From NCBI GenBank assembly GCA_963511305.1, contig CAUPIJ010000005.1, forward strand, positions 43,222 to 107,221: a stretch of DNA of 64,000 bases, in the 5' to 3' direction. Made by a program: the position numbers and the translations under genes. The notes under the pieces are model-generated. The model was not told the origin of the DNA, did not search any database, and was given only the letters and a program-made list of their open reading frames with translations. Source of the DNA: Propionimicrobium sp963511305. GTDB lineage: Bacteria; Actinomycetota; Actinomycetes; Propionibacteriales; Propionibacteriaceae. How positions within the stretch are numbered: position 1 is the first letter of the stretch; each line of letters begins with the position of its first letter. Below are positions 27,463-36,663 of this stretch, piece after piece.

Positions 27463-27940
27463 GTCTATAAGTGACGAAGTCGAACTCGTCCCTCGGATCC
27501 CTCGAGACCTCCCGCCACTCTTCGCCCAGCTCCGGGAAGGTCACAACCCCCTCCGCGTCCTGTGGCACCTCGGTGAGATCAATCTCGTCCAGGTAGCTCA
27601 TCGCCTGCCGGTAGACCTGGCCGCCGCCGAGAACGTAGGCGACGTCGTCCAGCTCGCTGGCTACGGCAATTGCCTCCTCAATACTCGAAACCGCCCGACC
27701 TCTTGGGTTGCCATCCTTATCTTCAGGGAAAGCTAGATCCTGCGGCTTGGAGGTCAGCACGATGCTGAACCGTCCTGGCAGCAGCCCCATGGCCTCGTGG
27801 GTCTTTCTGCCCAGAATCAGCGGATGCCCCATGGTGACGCGCTTGAACCTGGCGAAGTCCTCAGAGAACTTGAAGGGCTGGTCGAGGCCGTCCCCGATTA
27901 CTCGGTTGGCGGCTACGATGGAGATGGCGATCAGCTTCAC
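27452..27940 (-). CDS. folA: Dihydrofolate reductase
   Basis: Regenerates tetrahydrofolate after thymidylate synthase. The 162-residue protein has VAANRVIGDG, MGHPLILGRKTHEAMG, RFSIVLTS and AYVLGGGQVYRQAM. The Asp that usually protonates dihydropterin is likely in the FSEDFARFK stretch. It overlaps the upstream dehydrogenase by ATGA and dinB downstream by 11 bases, so it is co-translated. Confidence 0.94.
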   Translation of the reverse strand: MKLIAISIVAANRVIGDGLDQPFKFSEDFARFKRVTMGHPLILGRKTHEAMGLLPGRFSIVLTSKPQDLAFPEDKDGNPRGRAVSSIEEAIAVASELDDVAYVLGGGQVYRQAMSYLDEIDLTEVPQDAEGVVTFPELGEEWREVSRDPRDEFDFVTYRRAR

Positions 27941-28905
27941 GGCTTGACTACGATCTTTCCGAAGAAGTCGCCCGAATCCAGCTTCTGCAGAGCCTCGCCG
28001 GCCTCGGAAAGCGGGTAGACACTGTCGATGATCGGCTCGATATTCTTCGCCGCCATGAACTTAATCATGCTCTCCAGCTGCTGCTTGGTGCCGAACGTAG
28101 AGCCGATCACCTGTAGCTGGCGGAAGAAGATCTTGGTCAGCTCGGTGCGCTCGGGCGCGTCGCCGGTGGTCGCTCCGCAGACGATGATTTGCCCGCCGGG
28201 ACGTAGCACGTTCACCGAGTGCGACCAGGTTGCGGCACCCACGTTGTCGATCACTACATCGGCCTTCTCCGGCAGCCTCGCGCCAGGCTCGAAGGCCTGC
28301 TCTGCGCCGAGTTCGATGGCACGTCGGCGTTTCTCCTCGCTGCGGCTGACCGCCCAGACTCGCAGGCCGGCAGCGCTGGCCAGCTGAATCGTTGCGGTTG
28401 CGACGCCGCCGCCCGCGCCCTGCACGACGACTAGGTTGCCGGGCACCAGATTGGCCTTGCCGAACAGCATCGCGTAGGCGGTCAGGTAGGCGGTGCCGAC
28501 GCTAGCGGCAACCTCCCAGGACATCCCGGAGGGCTTGGCCACCAGATTCTGCTTGGGGACGGTGATGTACTCGGCCAGGCCGCCGTCGTACTTTTCCGAG
28601 AGCAGCGTTCGCCTGGGGTCGAGCGTCTCGTCGCCCTGCCACTCGGGTGAGCTGATCAGGCCGTGAATGATGACCTCGTTGCCCTCCTCGTCGATGCCCG
28701 CAGCGTCGGTGCCGAGGATCATCGGGCACTGCTGCTCGCGCAGGCCGATGCCGCGCAGCGAGAAGAGGTCGTGGTGGTTGACCGACGCGGCCTTGACCTG
28801 AACTACGGCCCAGCCTGGCTGGGCCTGCGGTTTGGGGCGTTCGCCCACGGTAAGCGCAGCTAACGGATCTTCGTTGTTAACTGTGTGTGCGAATGCGGCA
28901 AGCAT
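27937..28905 (-). CDS. Zinc-type alcohol dehydrogenase-like / quinone oxidoreductase (MDR)
   Basis: A 322-residue medium-chain dehydrogenase/reductase. The GroES-like N-terminal part has KAASVNHHDLFSLRG and MILGTDAAGIDEEGNEV; the Rossmann part has VVQGAGGGVATATIQLA and GQIIVCGATTGD. Catalytic and structural zinc ligands are mostly missing, pointing to the quinone-oxidoreductase side of the family. ATG at 28905 with AGGAGG is a strong start. It sits between thyA and folA, overlapping folA by 4 bases; nothing known links it to folate or thymidylate. Confidence 0.85.
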   Translation of the reverse strand: MLAAFAHTVNNEDPLAALTVGERPKPQAQPGWAVVQVKAASVNHHDLFSLRGIGLREQQCPMILGTDAAGIDEEGNEVIIHGLISSPEWQGDETLDPRRTLLSEKYDGGLAEYITVPKQNLVAKPSGMSWEVAASVGTAYLTAYAMLFGKANLVPGNLVVVQGAGGGVATATIQLASAAGLRVWAVSRSEEKRRRAIELGAEQAFEPGARLPEKADVVIDNVGAATWSHSVNVLRPGGQIIVCGATTGDAPERTELTKIFFRQLQVIGSTFGTKQQLESMIKFMAAKNIEPIIDSVYPLSEAGEALQKLDSGDFFGKIVVKP

Positions 28906-28918
28906 GATCTTCCTCCTG

Positions 28919-29731
28919 TTAGACGGCGATCGGTGCCTTAATGGCAGGATGCGGGTCATAGTTTTCGACCTTGATGTCTTCGAGCTCGAACTTGTCGATC
29001 TCGGTTACTTCTGGGTTCAGCCAAAGGGTGGGCAGCGCCCTGGGCTCCCTGGAGAGCTGTTCCTTGACCTGGTCAAAGTGGTTCAGATAGATGTGGGCGT
29101 CACCGAAGGTGTGGACGAAATCGCCGACCTCTAAATCGCAGACCTGCGCGACCATGTGAGTCAGAAGAGAATAGCTGGCGATGTTGAACGGCACACCGAG
29201 GAAAAGATCCGCCGAGCGCTGGTATAGCTGGCAGCTCAGCTTGCCCTTCTGGCCACCTTCACCGGGAGCAACATAGAACTGAAACAGCGTGTGACAAGGC
29301 GGAAGAGCCATCTCATCGACCTCCGCGACGTTCCAGGCCGAGACGATGTGGCGGCGGGAATCAGGGTTGTTCTTGATCGAGTCGATCAAACGAGAGATCT
29401 GGTCGTAATGCTCGCCGTTGGGTGCCGGCCAGGAACGCCACTGATAGCCGTAGACGTGGCCGAGATCGCCGTTCTCGTCGGCCCACTCGTCCCAGATGTG
29501 GATGTTGTGATCGTGCAGCCACTTGATGTTGGTGTCGCCGCGCAGGAACCAGAGCAGTTCACCGAAGATGCCCCTGGTAAAAACCTTCTTGGTGGTCAAC
29601 AGCGGAAATCCCTTCGACAGGTCAAAACGCATCTGGTAACCGAAGACGCTCTTGGTTCCGGTGCCGGTGCGGTCGGTCTTGACCACGCCGTTGGTCATCA
29701 CGTGTTCTAGCAAGTCAAGGTACTGCTTCAT
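28919..29731 (-). CDS. thyA: Thymidylate synthase
   Basis: Methylates dUMP with methylene-tetrahydrofolate. At 270 residues it is full length: DRTGTGTKSVFGYQM, GELLWFLRGDTN, IWDEWADENGDLGHVYGYQWR, the catalytic Cys in ALPPCHTLFQFY, and RSADLFLGVPFNIASY. The ATG at 29731 is 14 bases from the rdgB stop. Produces dihydrofolate that FolA, two genes on, recycles. Confidence 0.96.
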   Translation of the reverse strand: MKQYLDLLEHVMTNGVVKTDRTGTGTKSVFGYQMRFDLSKGFPLLTTKKVFTRGIFGELLWFLRGDTNIKWLHDHNIHIWDEWADENGDLGHVYGYQWRSWPAPNGEHYDQISRLIDSIKNNPDSRRHIVSAWNVAEVDEMALPPCHTLFQFYVAPGEGGQKGKLSCQLYQRSADLFLGVPFNIASYSLLTHMVAQVCDLEVGDFVHTFGDAHIYLNHFDQVKEQLSREPRALPTLWLNPEVTEIDKFELEDIKVENYDPHPAIKAPIAV

Positions 29732-29745
29732 ATTTCCTCCTCTTA

Positions 29746-30369
29746 CTACCCTGCCTGTTCAGCGAGCTCTTCGGCAAGGATTGGCAGCATCTTTCTGAGC
29801 GCCTCGCCCCGGTGGCTGATCGCGTCCTTCTGCGTGCTGGGCATCTGGGCGGTGGTCAGGTCACCGTCTTGTTCGTCTGCGATAAATATCGGATCGTACC
29901 CGAAGCCGTTCTCGCCCCTAGGCTCGAAGGCGACTCGCCCTGGCATCGTGCCGCGAACGGTTTTCTGCGTCCCATCGGGCATCACCAGCGCCACCACCGC
30001 GACGAACTGCGCGCCTCGCCTGCCTTCTTCGACGTCGTCGATCTGAGCCAAAACGAGATCGAGATTGGCCTGGTCATCGTGGCCTGGCCCGGCCCAGCGG
30101 CTTGACCTGACGCCGGGCATTCCACCCAAAGCGTCCACGCATAAGCCGGAATCGTCCGCCAGCGTTGGCAGGCCGGTGCGCCTCATGCCTTCGGTGGCCT
30201 TGATCAGGGCGTTGCCCTCGAACGTCCACTCGGTTTCGGCGGGCTCTGGATAGTCCTCGACGTCGTGCAGGCTGACGACCTCGATACTCAGCCCAGCCTC
30301 TTCGACGATCCTGCGCAGCTCCACCAGCTTTTTGTCGTTTTTGGTGGCCAGCAGCACCCGTTGCGTCAT
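29746..30369 (-). CDS. rdgB: XTP/dITP diphosphatase
   Basis: House-cleaning pyrophosphatase for inosine and xanthosine triphosphates. Ham1 motifs are complete in 207 residues: LATKNDKKLVELRRI, LADDSGLCVDALGG, GVRSSRWAG, GENGFGYDPIFI and SHRGEAL. The start overlaps the rph stop by ATGA, the conserved actinobacterial order rph-rdgB. Confidence 0.94.
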   Translation of the reverse strand: MTQRVLLATKNDKKLVELRRIVEEAGLSIEVVSLHDVEDYPEPAETEWTFEGNALIKATEGMRRTGLPTLADDSGLCVDALGGMPGVRSSRWAGPGHDDQANLDLVLAQIDDVEEGRRGAQFVAVVALVMPDGTQKTVRGTMPGRVAFEPRGENGFGYDPIFIADEQDGDLTTAQMPSTQKDAISHRGEALRKMLPILAEELAEQAG

Positions 30370-31085
30370 GCAAGCACCTCGTGCTGCATCGCCGTGAGCT
30401 CACCGCAGCCCTTCTCGCCGAGCGCGAGTAGCTCATTTAGCTGTGCGCGGTCGAAGGGGTCGGCCTCGGCGGTGCCCTGGATCTCGACGAACCTGCCGTC
30501 ACCGGTACAGACGATGTTCATGTCTACATCGGCCACCGAATCCTCCACATAAGCAAGGTCGAGCATTGGTGTGCCGTAGACGATGCCCACCGAAATCGCG
30601 GAAACCGAGCCAGTCAGCGGCTCGCCCACCAGTAGCTTTTGCCCCCTCATCCACTCGACCGCGTCGTGCAGCGCGATATATGCGCCGGTGATCGAGGCAG
30701 TGCGGGTGCCGCCGTCGGCCTGCAGCACGTCGGCGTCAATGGTGATGGTGTTCTCACCCAGAGCCTTGTAGTCGATGACAGCCCGCAGCGAGCGGCCAAT
30801 CAGGCGGCTGATCTCGTGGGTGCGGCCACCGATCTTGCCCTTCCTGGATTCGCGGGCATTGCGAGTATTGGTGGCGCGAGGAAGCATCTCGTATTCGCTC
30901 GTCACCCAGCCCAATCCACTGCCCTTGCGCCAGCGCGGCACCCCGGTCTCTACCGACGCGGCAACCAGCACCTTGGTTGAGCCGAATTCGACCAGCACTG
31001 AGCCCTCCGCGTGCTCAAGCCAGTTGCGGGTAAATTTCACATTGCGCAGTTCATCAAACGCGCGACCATCTTCTCGCTTTTTCAC
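30366..31085 (-). CDS. rph: Ribonuclease PH
   Basis: Phosphorolytic 3' tRNA-trimming exonuclease. The family is clear from REDGRAFDELRNVKFTR, SVLVEFGSTKVL, GLGWVTSEYEMLP, REISRLIGRSLRA-like TRTHEISRLIGRSLRAV and LQADGGTRTASITGAYIAL. GTG at 31085 (KKREDGRAF) matches the start of relatives and gives 239 residues; a TTG at 31124, right after the murI stop, would add 13 residues. Neither has a strong ribosome site. Confidence 0.93.
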   Translation of the reverse strand: MKKREDGRAFDELRNVKFTRNWLEHAEGSVLVEFGSTKVLVAASVETGVPRWRKGSGLGWVTSEYEMLPRATNTRNARESRKGKIGGRTHEISRLIGRSLRAVIDYKALGENTITIDADVLQADGGTRTASITGAYIALHDAVEWMRGQKLLVGEPLTGSVSAISVGIVYGTPMLDLAYVEDSVADVDMNIVCTGDGRFVEIQGTAEADPFDRAQLNELLALGEKGCGELTAMQHEVLA

Positions 31086-31124
31086 ACTCTTAGAGTAGTC
31101 GGGGCTACTGACAATTTTCGACAA

Positions 31125-31970
31125 CTACAAAACAGCCTGCTCGACTTTGCTGACGAAATCACCCATCAGCCTGGAACCCAAGCCGGCGAATTTGCCCGGA
31201 TCGCCCGTGGTGTAAAAACTGCGCGCTCCCTCGTGCTGCTCGCCCAATGGCCGCAGTCCGTCCAGCTTGGTCAACACCGCGAAGGCCGAGCGCGCGCATT
31301 CGTCAGAGCTGGAGACCAGGGCGACGTCCTCGCCCATCACGTAGCTGATCGGGCCCGAAAGCAGCGGATAGTGCGTGCAGCCCAGGATCAGGGTGTCCAC
31401 GTCTTTTTCTTTTAGCGGGGTCAGGTATTCCCTGGTGATCTCTAAGACCTCAGAGCCGCTGGTGACGCCGTCCTCAACAAACTCGACGAACCGGGGGCAA
31501 GACTTCATGTAGAGCTTCACGTTCGAGGCAGCGAGAGCATCGAAATAGGCACCGGAATTAGCAGTCGCGGAAGTCGAGATGACTCCCACCCTGCCGTTCC
31601 TGGTGATCCTGGTGGCCCTTCTGGCAGCGGGAATGATCACGTCGACGACGGGCACGCCATAGCGCTCACGAATGTCTCGCAAAGCAGCCGAAGATGCCGA
31701 ATTACACGCCACCACTAGGGCTTTCACGCCCTGCTCCATCAACCAATCGAGGCCCTCCAAAGCGAATTGCCTGACCTCGGCGATGGGCCTGGGGCCGTAG
31801 GGCGCGCGGGCGGTATCGCCCAGATAAATGATGTCCTCGTGCGGCAGCAGATCGGTGATAGCCCTGCACACGGTGAGGCCGCCGAAACCCGAGTCGAAGA
31901 TGCCAATCGGCAGCGACGTGTCCATTTTTTCGAGCGCCGGTATGATCCCAGTAGTCACTTCGCCGAACAT
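31125..31970 (-). CDS. murI: Glutamate racemase
   Basis: Makes D-glutamate for peptidoglycan. Catalytic pair: ALVVACNSASSAA (Cys) and LILGCTHYPLL (Cys with His); also IGIFDSGFGGLTV at the N-terminus and YLGDTARAPYG. The ATG at 31970 is preferred because AGGTGG lies 6 bases upstream, just past the DUF2017 stop; the ATG at 31925 is closer to the family start but has no such site. Confidence 0.93.
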   Translation of the reverse strand: MFGEVTTGIIPALEKMDTSLPIGIFDSGFGGLTVCRAITDLLPHEDIIYLGDTARAPYGPRPIAEVRQFALEGLDWLMEQGVKALVVACNSASSAALRDIRERYGVPVVDVIIPAARRATRITRNGRVGVISTSATANSGAYFDALAASNVKLYMKSCPRFVEFVEDGVTSGSEVLEITREYLTPLKEKDVDTLILGCTHYPLLSGPISYVMGEDVALVSSSDECARSAFAVLTKLDGLRPLGEQHEGARSFYTTGDPGKFAGLGSRLMGDFVSKVEQAVL

Positions 31971-31980
31971 CTCTTGCCAC

Positions 31981-32604
31981 CTATTCGCAGACCGTGAGCA
32001 GCGACTCCTGAACGAAGCCAAGCCACTCGTAAATCGAGTAGGCGAAAGACCGAGGATCGTCCTGTGTGATTTGCGCGAGCGCGTCGGCGTCCGCCGCGGT
32101 TTCGATCTCAAGTCGCACGGCGAGCGCGAGCCGCAGGCTGGTCAGGGTCTTTAGCCAGTAGCCAATGTTAACCGGTTCGACGGCGCATGTGCCATTTTCA
32201 TCGCAGTTGCCGGAGAGATCCTCCAGCATGGCTCGAAGCCCGGCAACCTTGTCATCGAAGATACTTGGCGCGCTGAAGCGCTGGAAGTCGAAATTCGCCT
32301 CCTCGTCGTCGAGGTAGGCGGTCGGGAAAAGCCTCTTCAATACGGGATCGACATTGTCATAGACGCTCGGATCACAAATCCTCATGCTGCTGGTCAGCTG
32401 CCGATCTAGCTCAGCGAGGATCGCGTCTTCACTTTCGTCGCCCGCACAGCAGTTATCGGCAATCTGCTGACCCGGCTGCAGAAAACAAGAGCCGTCGGTG
32501 AGCAATTCGAGAAGTTGACAGAGCAGGCTGCTCAGAATCTCGACCTCTGCTGGCTCAAAGCGAGCGACCAGGAGTTCACCTTGCCGCTGAAAAGCGTGCA
32601 TCAT
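31981..32604 (-). CDS. DUF2017 protein
   Basis: A 207-residue cytoplasmic protein of a family found next to clpS in actinobacteria. It starts FQRQGELLVARFEPAEVEILSSL and is mostly acidic and helical; the end (YSIYEWLGFVQESLL) matches the family's last helix. Function unknown; constant clpS linkage hints at a role near ClpS/ClpAP proteolysis. Start overlaps clpS by ATGA. Confidence 0.85.
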   Translation of the reverse strand: MMHAFQRQGELLVARFEPAEVEILSSLLCQLLELLTDGSCFLQPGQQIADNCCAGDESEDAILAELDRQLTSSMRICDPSVYDNVDPVLKRLFPTAYLDDEEANFDFQRFSAPSIFDDKVAGLRAMLEDLSGNCDENGTCAVEPVNIGYWLKTLTSLRLALAVRLEIETAADADALAQITQDDPRSFAYSIYEWLGFVQESLLTVCE

Positions 32605-32903
32605 GAGCCCCTATCCAGAGTGGCCCAGAGGCCGTATTCGTGCATAGCCTGGACGTCTCTTTCCATCGCCTCACGAACGCCTCCGCTGACCACAGCCTTG
32701 CCCTCCATATGGACCTGCATCATCAGGGTTTCGGCCTTTGCGTGGTCGTAACCAAAGTAAGTGCTGAATACGTGAGTGACGTAGCTCATCAGGTTGATCG
32801 GATCGTCCCAGACTACTGTTACCCAAGGCTGACCAGCGAGCGCAGTCGGCTCAACTTGCGGCTGCAGGGAAGTGGCGCCGAGGGCTAACTGCTCGTTGGT
32901 CAT
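32601..32903 (-). CDS. clpS: ATP-dependent Clp protease adaptor
   Basis: Delivers N-end-rule substrates to ClpC/ClpA. The 100 residues show VTVVWDDPINLMSYVTHVF, the Asp that reads the N-terminal residue, and VHMEGKAVVSGG with His. It is the first gene of the nine-gene minus-strand operon running to dinB; an 80-base divergent gap to pncB holds the promoters. Confidence 0.94.
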   Translation of the reverse strand: MTNEQLALGATSLQPQVEPTALAGQPWVTVVWDDPINLMSYVTHVFSTYFGYDHAKAETLMMQVHMEGKAVVSGGVREAMERDVQAMHEYGLWATLDRGS

Positions 32904-32983
32904 ACCTCCATTGTTATAGCCCCGTTCAACTATCCAAGTTCAAGAGGCAATATCCACCAACGAATGCAACTAAAATCACCCTC

Positions 32984-34339
32984 ATGACTTCAACAGCGCT
33001 GCTGACAGATATGTACGAGCTAACGATGATCAACGCCGCCAGGAAAGCGGGCTTGGCTGATCGCCGCTGCACCTTCGAGCTCTTCCCGCGCAGACTGCCG
33101 GCCGGGCGTAGCTACGGCGTGGTCGCCGGCGTCGGACGGGCTCTGAAGGCGCTAGAGCACTTCACCTTCGGCGACCCGGAAATCGACTTCTTGGTTAAAA
33201 ACAAGGTCGTAGACGACGACACCGCCGACTGGCTGAGCACGTTCCGGTTCAGCGGAAACATCAGCGGCTACCCCGAGGGGGAGCTCTTCTTTAGCGGTTC
33301 CCCGATCGTCTCTGTTGAGGGTGGCTTCGCCGAATGCGTGATTCTCGAGACGCTGCTGCTATCGATCTACAACTTCGACTCGGCAGTCGCCTCCGCTGCC
33401 TCTCGAATGACGCTGGCCGCGGAGGGCCGCCCGATCATTGAGATGGGCGGCAGGCGTACCCACGAGTGGGCAGCCGTCGCCGCCGCTCGCGCAGCCTGGA
33501 TCGCCGGCTTCGGCTCCAGCTCTGATCTGGAAGCAGGACGCAGCTGGCAGATCCCGGTGAGCGGAACCGCCGCGCACTCGTTTACCCTGCTATTCGACGA
33601 CGAAGAGGACGCCTTCAAGGCCCAGCTGGCGACCATGGGCAATAACACCACGCTGCTGGTCGACACCTACGACGTCGACGAGGCCATTAAGACGGGGGTT
33701 CGGCTTACAGACGGCAAGCTAGGGGCGATCAGACTCGATTCCGGCGACCTGAACACCGAGGTTAAGCGAGTGCGGGCGCTGCTCGATTCGCTTGGTGCGA
33801 CCGAGACCCGGATCATCGTCACCAACGATCTCGACGAATACCAAATCGCCGCCCTGCGCGGCGCCCCGGTGGACGGCTTCGGGGTTGGCACCTCTGTGGT
33901 CACCGGCTCCGGTCACCCCACCTGCGGCATGGTCTACAAGCTGGTTGCCAGGGCGAGCTCTGCCGATCCGAACGAACCACAACAGCCGGTTCACAAGCGC
34001 TCTGAGAACAAGAACACGATCGGTGGACGCAAATATGCAGTCCGCCAGATCGACGACAACGGCGTAGCCGAAGCCGAGCTGATCGGCATCAACATCGCGC
34101 CCAGGGCCGACTACAACGACCGCAATCTGCTGGTAGACCTGGTTCTAGACGGCGAAATCGTCGGTAAAGAGCCTCTATCGAAGGCTCGCGAGCGTCACGA
34201 GATGGCCAGGGCTGAGCTGCCCCGCAAGGCCTGGAAGATCAGCCGCGCCGAACAGGCGATTCCCACGATCATCATCGACGAGCACGCGCAAGTTCGCGAC
34301 AATCCTTATCTGGCGGGCAAGGCACCAGACAACCTATAA
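32984..34339 (+). CDS. pncB: Nicotinate phosphoribosyltransferase
   Basis: Salvages nicotinate to its mononucleotide for NAD. The 451-residue protein has LLTDMYELTM, RRLPAGRSYGVVAG, the phosphorylated-His region SGTAAHSFTLLF, VDTYDVDEA, RLDSGDLNTE and FGVGTSVVTG. Divergent clpS and convergent malQ set its limits. A strong bidirectional terminator follows. Confidence 0.95.
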   Translation: MTSTALLTDMYELTMINAARKAGLADRRCTFELFPRRLPAGRSYGVVAGVGRALKALEHFTFGDPEIDFLVKNKVVDDDTADWLSTFRFSGNISGYPEGELFFSGSPIVSVEGGFAECVILETLLLSIYNFDSAVASAASRMTLAAEGRPIIEMGGRRTHEWAAVAAARAAWIAGFGSSSDLEAGRSWQIPVSGTAAHSFTLLFDDEEDAFKAQLATMGNNTTLLVDTYDVDEAIKTGVRLTDGKLGAIRLDSGDLNTEVKRVRALLDSLGATETRIIVTNDLDEYQIAALRGAPVDGFGVGTSVVTGSGHPTCGMVYKLVARASSADPNEPQQPVHKRSENKNTIGGRKYAVRQIDDNGVAEAELIGINIAPRADYNDRNLLVDLVLDGEIVGKEPLSKARERHEMARAELPRKAWKISRAEQAIPTIIIDEHAQVRDNPYLAGKAPDNL

Positions 34340-34343
34340 AAAT

Positions 34344-34382
34344 AGGTGCGGAGGGCTATCATCAGCTCCTCCGCACCTTTTT
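34344..34382. terminator. Bidirectional terminator between pncB and malQ
   Basis: Perfect 11-bp stem (AGGTGCGGAGG at 34344-34354, CCTCCGCACCT at 34368-34378) with a 13-base loop. T-runs lie on both sides for the two strands (TTTTT at 34378-34382; ATTTTTATAGG reading the other way). It serves both converging genes. Confidence 0.9.
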
Positions 34383-34386
34383 GAAA

Positions 34387-36534
34387 CTACCAAGCCCAAG
34401 GCTCGGGTGCTTTGGGCCAGCCGTTCATCACCGCGGCGACGCGCATCGGGCGCTTCATGCGATAGATATCTTCGAGCATGATCGCCTTGCCATCTGGCCC
34501 TGACAACGGGATACGCCAGTTCGGATACTGCCACCAAGTGCCGGGCTGGTTCTGGATTCGCTTGTCGCCAACGGCGTCGACCAGCGCAACATTCAGCACT
34601 CGAGCCGGCGTCTTGGTCAGGAAACGATGCAGGGCGAGCATGAAGTTTTCGTCGTGGTTGTTGCTATCCCAGCGCACTAGGCCACGATTTGCCAGGTTTT
34701 CGTGCCAGCGCCCGATCTCAAGATCCGCCATGTCGTTTTCGTGCTCGTATGATTCGGTAAGCAGATCCAAGTCGTGGCGCAGCTTAACGTGGGCTTTCTC
34801 CAGATAGCCCGCAGTCGGCGCTAGATCGTGAGTGGTGACCGAGCCCATGCAGGTCTCGCGCCACTCCTCAGGAGCCTTCGGCTGGCCGTCGTGCCCGTTC
34901 TCAAACCAAAGCACGCTGGTACCCAAGATCCCGCGACTTTCAAGATAGTCGCGAACCCAGGGCTCCACCGTGCCGAGATCTTCGCCGACAACGATTCCGC
35001 CAGCACGCATGGCCTCCAAGGCGATAATGCCGATCATGGCCTCGTGGTCATAGCCGACGTATGTTCCCTTTGCGGCTACTTCCCCGCGCGGAATCCACCA
35101 GAGCCTGAACATGCCGATGATGTGATCGATGCGGACGCCACCGGAATGATCCAGGGCGGTACGCACCATCTTCCTGAACGGCTCGTACGCCTTAGCGGCG
35201 AGCTGATCTGGACGCCAAGGAGGCTGTCCCCAGTCTTGCCCGAGCTGGTTGTAGCCGTCCGGCGGGGCGCCCACCGAAATATCCTGGGCATAGACATCGT
35301 TGAGCATCCAGGTGTCCGCGCTGGAGGCAGAAACCCCAACCGCGAGGTCAGTGATGACGCCGAGCTTCATGTCCGCGTCCACCGCGCTTTGCTGCGCATC
35401 ACTCAATTGATCTGCGGCGATCCACTGCAGCCATTCCTGGAAGTTGATCTTACCGGCGTATTCCTCAGCGAATTTCGCGACTTGTCTGTTGTTCGGGTTC
35501 TGGAATTCCTTGGGCCAGGAAAGCCAGTCATTGCCGTAGTACCGGCAAAGTACGCACCAGGTGGCGAAGTCGCGAAGGCGCTTGCCCTGTTTTTCGCGGA
35601 ACTTGTCGAACGCCATCTGTCTGGCTGGCCGCCTGCCCGCCCGATAAATCACGTTTAGGGCTCGACGCTTAGATTTCCAGGAGACGTCTCGATCCAGCAG
35701 ATCGACCCCGATCAGGCTCTCAGCCAACTCGCCCCGAAGCACGTCGACCTGATCCCGCTCGGACTCGTCGAGCAGCGAGTATTCCTCGACCATCTCGGGG
35801 CGAATGTACATCGGGTTGAGGAAGAGCCTGCTGGTGGGCAGATAGGGCGATGCGCCCATCGGAGGAATCGCCTGGGACGCGTGCAGCGGATTGATCAACA
35901 CGTAGTCAGCGCCCAGTTGAGTCGCGGACCAAGTTGCCAGGTCTGCGAGATCCACCAGATCGCCGATCCCCCAAGACTCGTGGGAGCGCACCGAGTAGAG
36001 CTGAGCGGCCAGACCCCAGACCCGACCCTCGCCAAGCTGCGGAGGCAGGTACAGATAATCAGGGGTAACGATCAGAGTGGAATCGGCCCTACGATCTTCA
36101 GAGACGAGTTCGATTCTGTGATAGCCGAGTGGCAGATCGTCGGGCACCTCGTAAGATGCCTCGCCGGTGAGCGTGCCGTCGACTACTTTGGGCTCCGCGA
36201 AGTTATCTACCTGCTTGACGTCGCGTTCGCCGCCCTGCTCGAGATAGATCTTCAACTGGGCTTCGTTGCCGTGCGTCAGGTGGGCTTCAAAGGTGGCGGT
36301 CTTGCCTGATCTAGCGACCACCACCGGAGGCAGCGTCTGCCGCCATGGGCGAAGTTGGACATCCGCCAGGGCTCGCTGAGCGGATTCCTCGCTGCTGGCA
36401 TCTACGCCCATCGCCGCAAGCACTCGGATGATGGTACTGGCCTCCACCTCTACGTGGTTGCCTTTCCAATCCCAAAACTCGGTCGCCACGCGCATCGCGT
36501 CAGCGAGGCGCTTCAACGAACCCTCAACAGCCAT
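34387..36534 (-). CDS. malQ: 4-alpha-glucanotransferase (amylomaltase, GH77)
   Basis: Disproportionates maltodextrins and glycogen branches. The 715-residue length with an extra N-terminal domain (about 1-160) is typical of actinobacterial MalQ. GH77 marks: LINPLHASQAIPPMGASPYL, GVRIDHIIGMFRLWW (nucleophile region Asp), VVGEDLGTVEPWV (acid/base Glu) and SVTTHDLAPTAGYL. No other glycogen or maltose gene is nearby. Confidence 0.94.
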   Translation of the reverse strand: MAVEGSLKRLADAMRVATEFWDWKGNHVEVEASTIIRVLAAMGVDASSEESAQRALADVQLRPWRQTLPPVVVARSGKTATFEAHLTHGNEAQLKIYLEQGGERDVKQVDNFAEPKVVDGTLTGEASYEVPDDLPLGYHRIELVSEDRRADSTLIVTPDYLYLPPQLGEGRVWGLAAQLYSVRSHESWGIGDLVDLADLATWSATQLGADYVLINPLHASQAIPPMGASPYLPTSRLFLNPMYIRPEMVEEYSLLDESERDQVDVLRGELAESLIGVDLLDRDVSWKSKRRALNVIYRAGRRPARQMAFDKFREKQGKRLRDFATWCVLCRYYGNDWLSWPKEFQNPNNRQVAKFAEEYAGKINFQEWLQWIAADQLSDAQQSAVDADMKLGVITDLAVGVSASSADTWMLNDVYAQDISVGAPPDGYNQLGQDWGQPPWRPDQLAAKAYEPFRKMVRTALDHSGGVRIDHIIGMFRLWWIPRGEVAAKGTYVGYDHEAMIGIIALEAMRAGGIVVGEDLGTVEPWVRDYLESRGILGTSVLWFENGHDGQPKAPEEWRETCMGSVTTHDLAPTAGYLEKAHVKLRHDLDLLTESYEHENDMADLEIGRWHENLANRGLVRWDSNNHDENFMLALHRFLTKTPARVLNVALVDAVGDKRIQNQPGTWWQYPNWRIPLSGPDGKAIMLEDIYRMKRPMRVAAVMNGWPKAPEPWAW

Positions 36535-36663
36535 TAGCCAGCCAATCTTCTAGTAGCTACCGCCCTCGGTGGAGCCTGGCTGAAATCATACCCAAGAATA
36601 TCAGCCAGGCTTCAAGTCGTCCGCATGCTACCGGCAAGCTACTGAAATAAGGCGTGCCGCGAA

